Shown piece after piece: positions 52,229-55,719 of a stretch of DNA of 55,719 nucleotides. This DNA is from Planococcus sp. APC 4015. Lineage in GTDB: Bacteria; Actinomycetota; Actinomycetes; Actinomycetales; Microbacteriaceae. Made by a program: the position numbers and the translations under genes. Below the pieces are notes generated by a model that saw only the letters and a list, made by a program, of their open reading frames with translations, did no database searches and was not told where the DNA came from. How positions within the stretch are numbered: the stretch's first letter is position 1; every line of letters begins with the position of its first letter. Location of the stretch: positions 1 through 55,719 of the forward strand of contig JASDDH010000025.1 in the NCBI GenBank assembly GCA_030407505.1. Reading direction: 5' to 3'.

Positions 52229-54835
52229 ATGACGACGATCGCCGCACCGCGGATCGAGCACCACAGGGATCCGCGCGGGATCGGCGAGCGGGAGCCGCGT
52301 CTGTCCTGGTCCATCCTCGACGCCGAAAGCGATTGGCGCCAGGCCGCCTACCGGATCGATGCGCACTACGCCGACGGCCGCACCGCGATGCACGAGTCCG
52401 AATCGGACGAGCAGATCCTCGTGCCGTGGCCCTTCGAGCCACTCGCCTCCCGCGAGATCGTGAGCGTCTCGGTGCGGGTTCGCGATGCCCACGGCTCCTG
52501 GTCGGACGCGTCTGCGGCTACCGAGCTCGAGACCGGGCTGCTCGACGCCGCGGACTGGAGCGCCTGGCCGGTGGGCGCCTCGTGGAACGAGGACCCGGAT
52601 TCCGACGACCGGCGGCCCTCGCTCGTGCGTCGAGACCTCGAGGTGCGACCGGGCCTCGTGCGCGCGCGCCTCTACGCCACCGCCCACGGCCTCTACGAGG
52701 CCGAGGTCAACGGCATCCGCGTCGGTGACGACACCCTGTCGCCGGGGTGGACCGTCTACGGCTCGCGACTGCGCTACTACACCTACGACGTGACCGACCT
52801 GCTGCAGCCCGGCGCGAATGCGCTCGGCGCGTGGCTCGGCGACGGATGGTACCGCGGCCGCCTCGGCTGGCGCGCCGCGTTCCGCAACCTCTGGGGCAAC
52901 GACCTGTCGTTCCTGGCCCAGCTCGAGCTGACCTACGCCGACGGGACGCGCGAGACGATCGCGACGGATGCCGACTGGCGGGTGGCGCCCAGTCCGATCC
53001 TGCGCTCGGGCATCTACGACGGCGAGGACTACGACGCCCGCGAGGAGCTGCCGGGCTGGAGCACCGCGGGCTTCGACGACAGCGCGTGGGAGGTCGTGCA
53101 GCTGCGTCACCGTGACCGCGCGACCCTCGTCGCCCCGACCGCGCCGCCCGTCCGCTGCACGCAGGAGGTCATCCCCGTCGCGGTGACGACGTCTTCGACG
53201 GGTCGGCGCGTCCTCGACTTCGGCCAGAACCTCGTCGGTCGCGTGCGCATCCGTGTGCAGGGCCCGGCCGGGACAACGGTCCTGCTGCGCACCGCCGAGG
53301 TGCTGCAGGACGGCGACGTGTACACCCGCCCGTTGCGCGGGGCCCGCTCGTCGGACAGCTACACCCTCGCGGGACGCGCCGAGCCCGAGGAATGGGAGCC
53401 CCGCTTCACCTTCCACGGATTCCGATACGTCGAGGTCTCGGACTGGCCCGGCGACATCGACGCCGCCGTCGCCGCGGGCGACATCGTCGCGCGGGTGCTG
53501 CACACCGATCTCGAACGCACCGGATGGTTCTCCTCGTCCGACCCGTCCCTGGACCGCCTGCACGAGAACGTCGTGTGGAGCATGCGCGGCAACTTCGTCG
53601 ACATCCCGACCGACTGCCCGCAGCGCGACGAGCGGGTCGGCTGGACCGGCGACATCCAGGTGTTCGGACCGACCGCGTGCTTCCTCTTCGACGTGTCCGG
53701 GATGCTCTCGGGCTGGCTGCGCGACGTCGCGATCGAACAGCTGCCCGACGGCACCGTGCCCTGGTACGTTCCGGTGATCCCCGCCCATCACATGTGGACG
53801 CCGATCCGACCGGGCGCGGCATGGGGTGATGTGGCCACCATGCTGCCGTGGACCCTGTACGAGCGGTTCGGCGACACCGGAGTGCTGCGCGCCCAGTTCG
53901 ACAGCGCTCGGCGATGGGTCGACCTCGTCGCCCGCCTCGCGGGGCCGAGCAGGCTGTGGGACACCGGCTTCCAGCTGGGCGACTGGCTCGACCCCGCCGC
54001 CCCGCCGCAGGATCCGTCCGACGCGCGCACCGACCGCCACCTGGTGGCGACGGCCTACTTCGCCCGCTCCGCCGAGCTCGTCTCGCAGATGGCCGACCGT
54101 CTGGACCTGGCGGACGAGGCGTCGTCCTACGGCACGCTCGCCCGCGAGGTGCGACAGGCGTTCGCCTCGGCCTACATCCGAGACGACGGCCTGATGTCCA
54201 GCGATGCGCAGACCGCGTACGCACTCGCACTGTCGTTCGACCTCGTCCCCGACGACGCCCGCCGCGCGATCGCCGCGGATCGCCTCGCCGCTCTCGTCGC
54301 CGAAGCCGGCAACCGCATCGCGACCGGGTTCGTCGGCACCCCCCTGATCAGCTCGGCACTGAGCGACCACGGTCACGTCGACCGGGCGTACGACCTCCTG
54401 CTGGAGCGCGAGTGCCCGTCGTGGCTCTACCAGGTCGACATGGGCGCCACGACGACGTGGGAGCGCTGGGACTCCATGCTCCCCGACGGCACGGTCAATC
54501 CCGGGACGATGACCTCGTTCAACCACTACGCCCTGGGTGCCGTGGCGGACTGGCTGCACCGGACGGTCGCCGGCATCGCGCCGGAGGAGCCCGGCTACCG
54601 CACCATCCGCTTCGCCCCCCGCCCGTCGGCCGCCCTGTCCTCGGCGTCGGCGCGGCATCTCACCCCGTACGGCGAGGCGTCGATCTCGTGGACCACGCAC
54701 GGCGGATCCCTGCACGTCGAGGTGCGCGTTCCACACGGCACCAGTGGCATCCTTGACCTGCAGGGGCACGCGCCGGAGCGTGTCGGGCCCGGAGCCCATG
54801 CCTGGACGGTGCCCGCGGGCACCGAGGCCGACTGA
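52229..54835 (+). CDS. Alpha-L-rhamnosidase, GH78 (second copy)
   Basis: This 868-residue protein has GH78 architecture like the gene at 22396-25191: an N-terminal Ig-like domain, the rhamnosidase N domain (about 140-300), a beta domain, the alpha/alpha barrel (about 400-740) and a C-terminal beta domain. Signatures DCPQRDERVGWTGDIQVF and GATTTWERWDS carry the catalytic acids. There is no signal peptide. I chose the ATG at 52229, which has AGGAG at the right distance; an ATG 21 bp earlier lacks a ribosome site. The two copies are clearly paralogous but diverged, and probably prefer different rhamnosides. It is followed 22 bp later by a SorC regulator gene. Confidence 0.93.
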   Translation: MTTIAAPRIEHHRDPRGIGEREPRLSWSILDAESDWRQAAYRIDAHYADGRTAMHESESDEQILVPWPFEPLASREIVSVSVRVRDAHGSWSDASAATELETGLLDAADWSAWPVGASWNEDPDSDDRRPSLVRRDLEVRPGLVRARLYATAHGLYEAEVNGIRVGDDTLSPGWTVYGSRLRYYTYDVTDLLQPGANALGAWLGDGWYRGRLGWRAAFRNLWGNDLSFLAQLELTYADGTRETIATDADWRVAPSPILRSGIYDGEDYDAREELPGWSTAGFDDSAWEVVQLRHRDRATLVAPTAPPVRCTQEVIPVAVTTSSTGRRVLDFGQNLVGRVRIRVQGPAGTTVLLRTAEVLQDGDVYTRPLRGARSSDSYTLAGRAEPEEWEPRFTFHGFRYVEVSDWPGDIDAAVAAGDIVARVLHTDLERTGWFSSSDPSLDRLHENVVWSMRGNFVDIPTDCPQRDERVGWTGDIQVFGPTACFLFDVSGMLSGWLRDVAIEQLPDGTVPWYVPVIPAHHMWTPIRPGAAWGDVATMLPWTLYERFGDTGVLRAQFDSARRWVDLVARLAGPSRLWDTGFQLGDWLDPAAPPQDPSDARTDRHLVATAYFARSAELVSQMADRLDLADEASSYGTLAREVRQAFASAYIRDDGLMSSDAQTAYALALSFDLVPDDARRAIAADRLAALVAEAGNRIATGFVGTPLISSALSDHGHVDRAYDLLLERECPSWLYQVDMGATTTWERWDSMLPDGTVNPGTMTSFNHYALGAVADWLHRTVAGIAPEEPGYRTIRFAPRPSAALSSASARHLTPYGEASISWTTHGGSLHVEVRVPHGTSGILDLQGHAPERVGPGAHAWTVPAGTEAD

Positions 54836-54857
54836 CATCGAAGGATCGGAGCCACGG

Positions 54858-55719
54858 GTGTCCATGACCCGCTACACCCGCCCGCACGACGGCCAGGTGC
54901 GCCTGATGACGAAGATCGCCCGGATGTACCACGAGCACGGCGCCCGGCAGGCCGACATCGCCGAGGCCCTGAGCATCTCGCAGGCCAAGGTCTCGCGCCT
55001 GCTCAAGCGCGCCGAAGCGCTCGGCATCGTGCGGACGATCGTGACGGTCGCCCCGGGTGTCTACACCGAGCTCGAGGAGCAGCTCGAAGCGCGCTACGGC
55101 TTGACGGAGGTCGTGGTCGTCGACGTCGATCCGGATGCCGACGAGGCCGAGACCCTCGCCTCGATCGGCGCCGGCGCCGCCGCGCACCTGGAGGCTACGC
55201 TCGCCGGCAGCGACCGCATCGGGGTGTCGTCGTGGAGCCAGACGGTGCTGTCGATGGTGGACCGCCTGCGTCCCTTCACCAGCCGCGGCGCCGTCGAGGT
55301 CGTCCAGCTCCTCGGCGGTGTGGGAGCACCCGAGGCGCAGAGCCACTCGAACCGCATCCTCGGCGAGCTCGCCCGCATCCTCGGCGCAGAGCCGGTCTAC
55401 GTCCCGGCACCCGGGATCGTCGCCGGCCCCGAGATCCGCGACAGCCTCCTCGCCGACGCCTCGATGCAGGAGGTGTCCCGGCACTGGCGCGAACTCACGA
55501 TGGCCATCATGGGCATCGGCAGCATCGAGCCGTCGAACGTGCTGGCCTCCAGCGGCAACGCGTTCTCGCCCGAAGAGCGCCGGCCCCTCCTCGACGCGGG
55601 GGCGGTCGGCGACATCTGCCACCGCATCTTCCGCGCCGACGGCTCGCTCGTGCGCGGGGCTCTGGATGACCGGATCATCGCGATCCCCGTCGACGATCTG
55701 CTGCGGATCCCCCGGCGGG
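54858..55719 (+). CDS. SorC/DeoR-type transcriptional regulator, cut by window end
   Basis: The open frame starts at GTG 54858 (GGAG 6 bp upstream; ATG 54864 is an alternative) and runs off the right edge after 287 codons. The N-terminus has a helix-turn-helix (AEALSISQAKVSRLLKRAEA, about 38-57). The rest is the sugar-binding SorC domain, with VSSWSQTVLSMV, LLGGVGAPEAQ and MAIMGIGSIEPS motifs and the usual phosphosugar-binding layout. SorC regulators respond to phosphorylated sugars. It follows the GH78 gene by 22 bp and probably controls that promoter and the divergent epimerase/aldo-keto reductase pair. Confidence 0.9.
   Translation, partial: MSMTRYTRPHDGQVRLMTKIARMYHEHGARQADIAEALSISQAKVSRLLKRAEALGIVRTIVTVAPGVYTELEEQLEARYGLTEVVVVDVDPDADEAETLASIGAGAAAHLEATLAGSDRIGVSSWSQTVLSMVDRLRPFTSRGAVEVVQLLGGVGAPEAQSHSNRILGELARILGAEPVYVPAPGIVAGPEIRDSLLADASMQEVSRHWRELTMAIMGIGSIEPSNVLASSGNAFSPEERRPLLDAGAVGDICHRIFRADGSLVRGALDDRIIAIPVDDLLRIPRR

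Noticed and set aside
1..55719. Prophage, integrative element or insertion sequence
   Set aside because: No integrase, transposase, phage structural gene, tRNA attachment site or flanking direct repeats were seen, and composition is uniform.

Overview
The window looks like chromosomal DNA from a plant- or soil-associated actinobacterium of the Microbacteriaceae, most likely Microbacterium or a close relative. The reasons are the very high GC content, dense codirectional operons with 1-4 bp start/stop overlaps, GTG/TTG starts, GC-rich terminators mostly without a U-tract, and the very frequent heptamer GGATGCC/GGCATCC. I see no rRNA, tRNA, CRISPR array, insertion sequence or prophage. Most of the sequence is a sugar-catabolic accessory region with 40 recognisable genes, two of them cut by the window edges.

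Layout. 1-2.1 kb: tail of an unidentified basic protein, then an AGCS amino-acid:cation symporter. 2.1-7.9 kb: a secreted PL11 rhamnogalacturonan lyase, an alpha/beta hydrolase, and a MarR regulator coupled to an MFS exporter. 7.9-8.7 kb: a non-coding block of nested tandem repeats with three 51-nt hairpins. 8.7-11.9 kb: a GH2 beta-galactosidase-like enzyme behind a perfect palindromic operator, and a TetR regulator. 12.0-25.2 kb: a family-5 ABC importer (including a fused permease-ATPase) followed by coupled GH3, serine hydrolase, GH43 and GH78 genes. 25.4-33.3 kb: a DUF1593 protein, two nucleoside-hydrolase-fold proteins, rifampin ADP-ribosyltransferase (arr), a NYN-domain protein, a GH140-like (apiosidase-like) hydrolase and a LacI regulator. 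33.3-39.6 kb: a carbohydrate ABC importer without its own ATPase, DUF624, GH43 and ribokinase-like genes. 39.6-50.2 kb: a GntR/FCD regulator divergent from a nine-gene operon that reads as a D-apionate pathway (MFS, LerK, DerI, LerI, OiaC, ApnO, SDR, ApnL, GH63-like). 50.2-55.7 kb: aldo/keto reductase, epimerase-like SDR, a second GH78 and a SorC regulator cut by the window end.

How it fits together. The recognisable activities point to pectic polysaccharides and branched plant glycosides. PL11 is the only obviously secreted hydrolase; the other glycosidases lack signal peptides and probably act on imported oligosaccharides or glycosides. The 40.4-50.2 kb operon fits this route: apionolactone -> apionate (ApnL) -> 3-oxo-isoapionate (ApnO) -> L-erythrulose (OiaC) -> L-erythrulose-1-P (LerK) -> D-erythrulose-4-P (LerI) -> D-erythrose-4-P (DerI), which enters the pentose phosphate pathway. 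The upstream steps, apioside cleavage and apiose oxidation, have candidates in the window: the GH140-like protein, the nucleoside-hydrolase-fold proteins, and the SDR or aldo/keto reductase. Five copies of a palindromic site resembling TTGGTCAACCGGTTTGCCA precede the nucleoside-hydrolase operon, the ABC operon, the GH43 gene, gntR and the apionate operon, so they appear to form one regulon.

Limits: all family calls are by eye from protein sequence. Specific substrates, above all apiose, are inferred from gene content and remembered family knowledge, not from any search.
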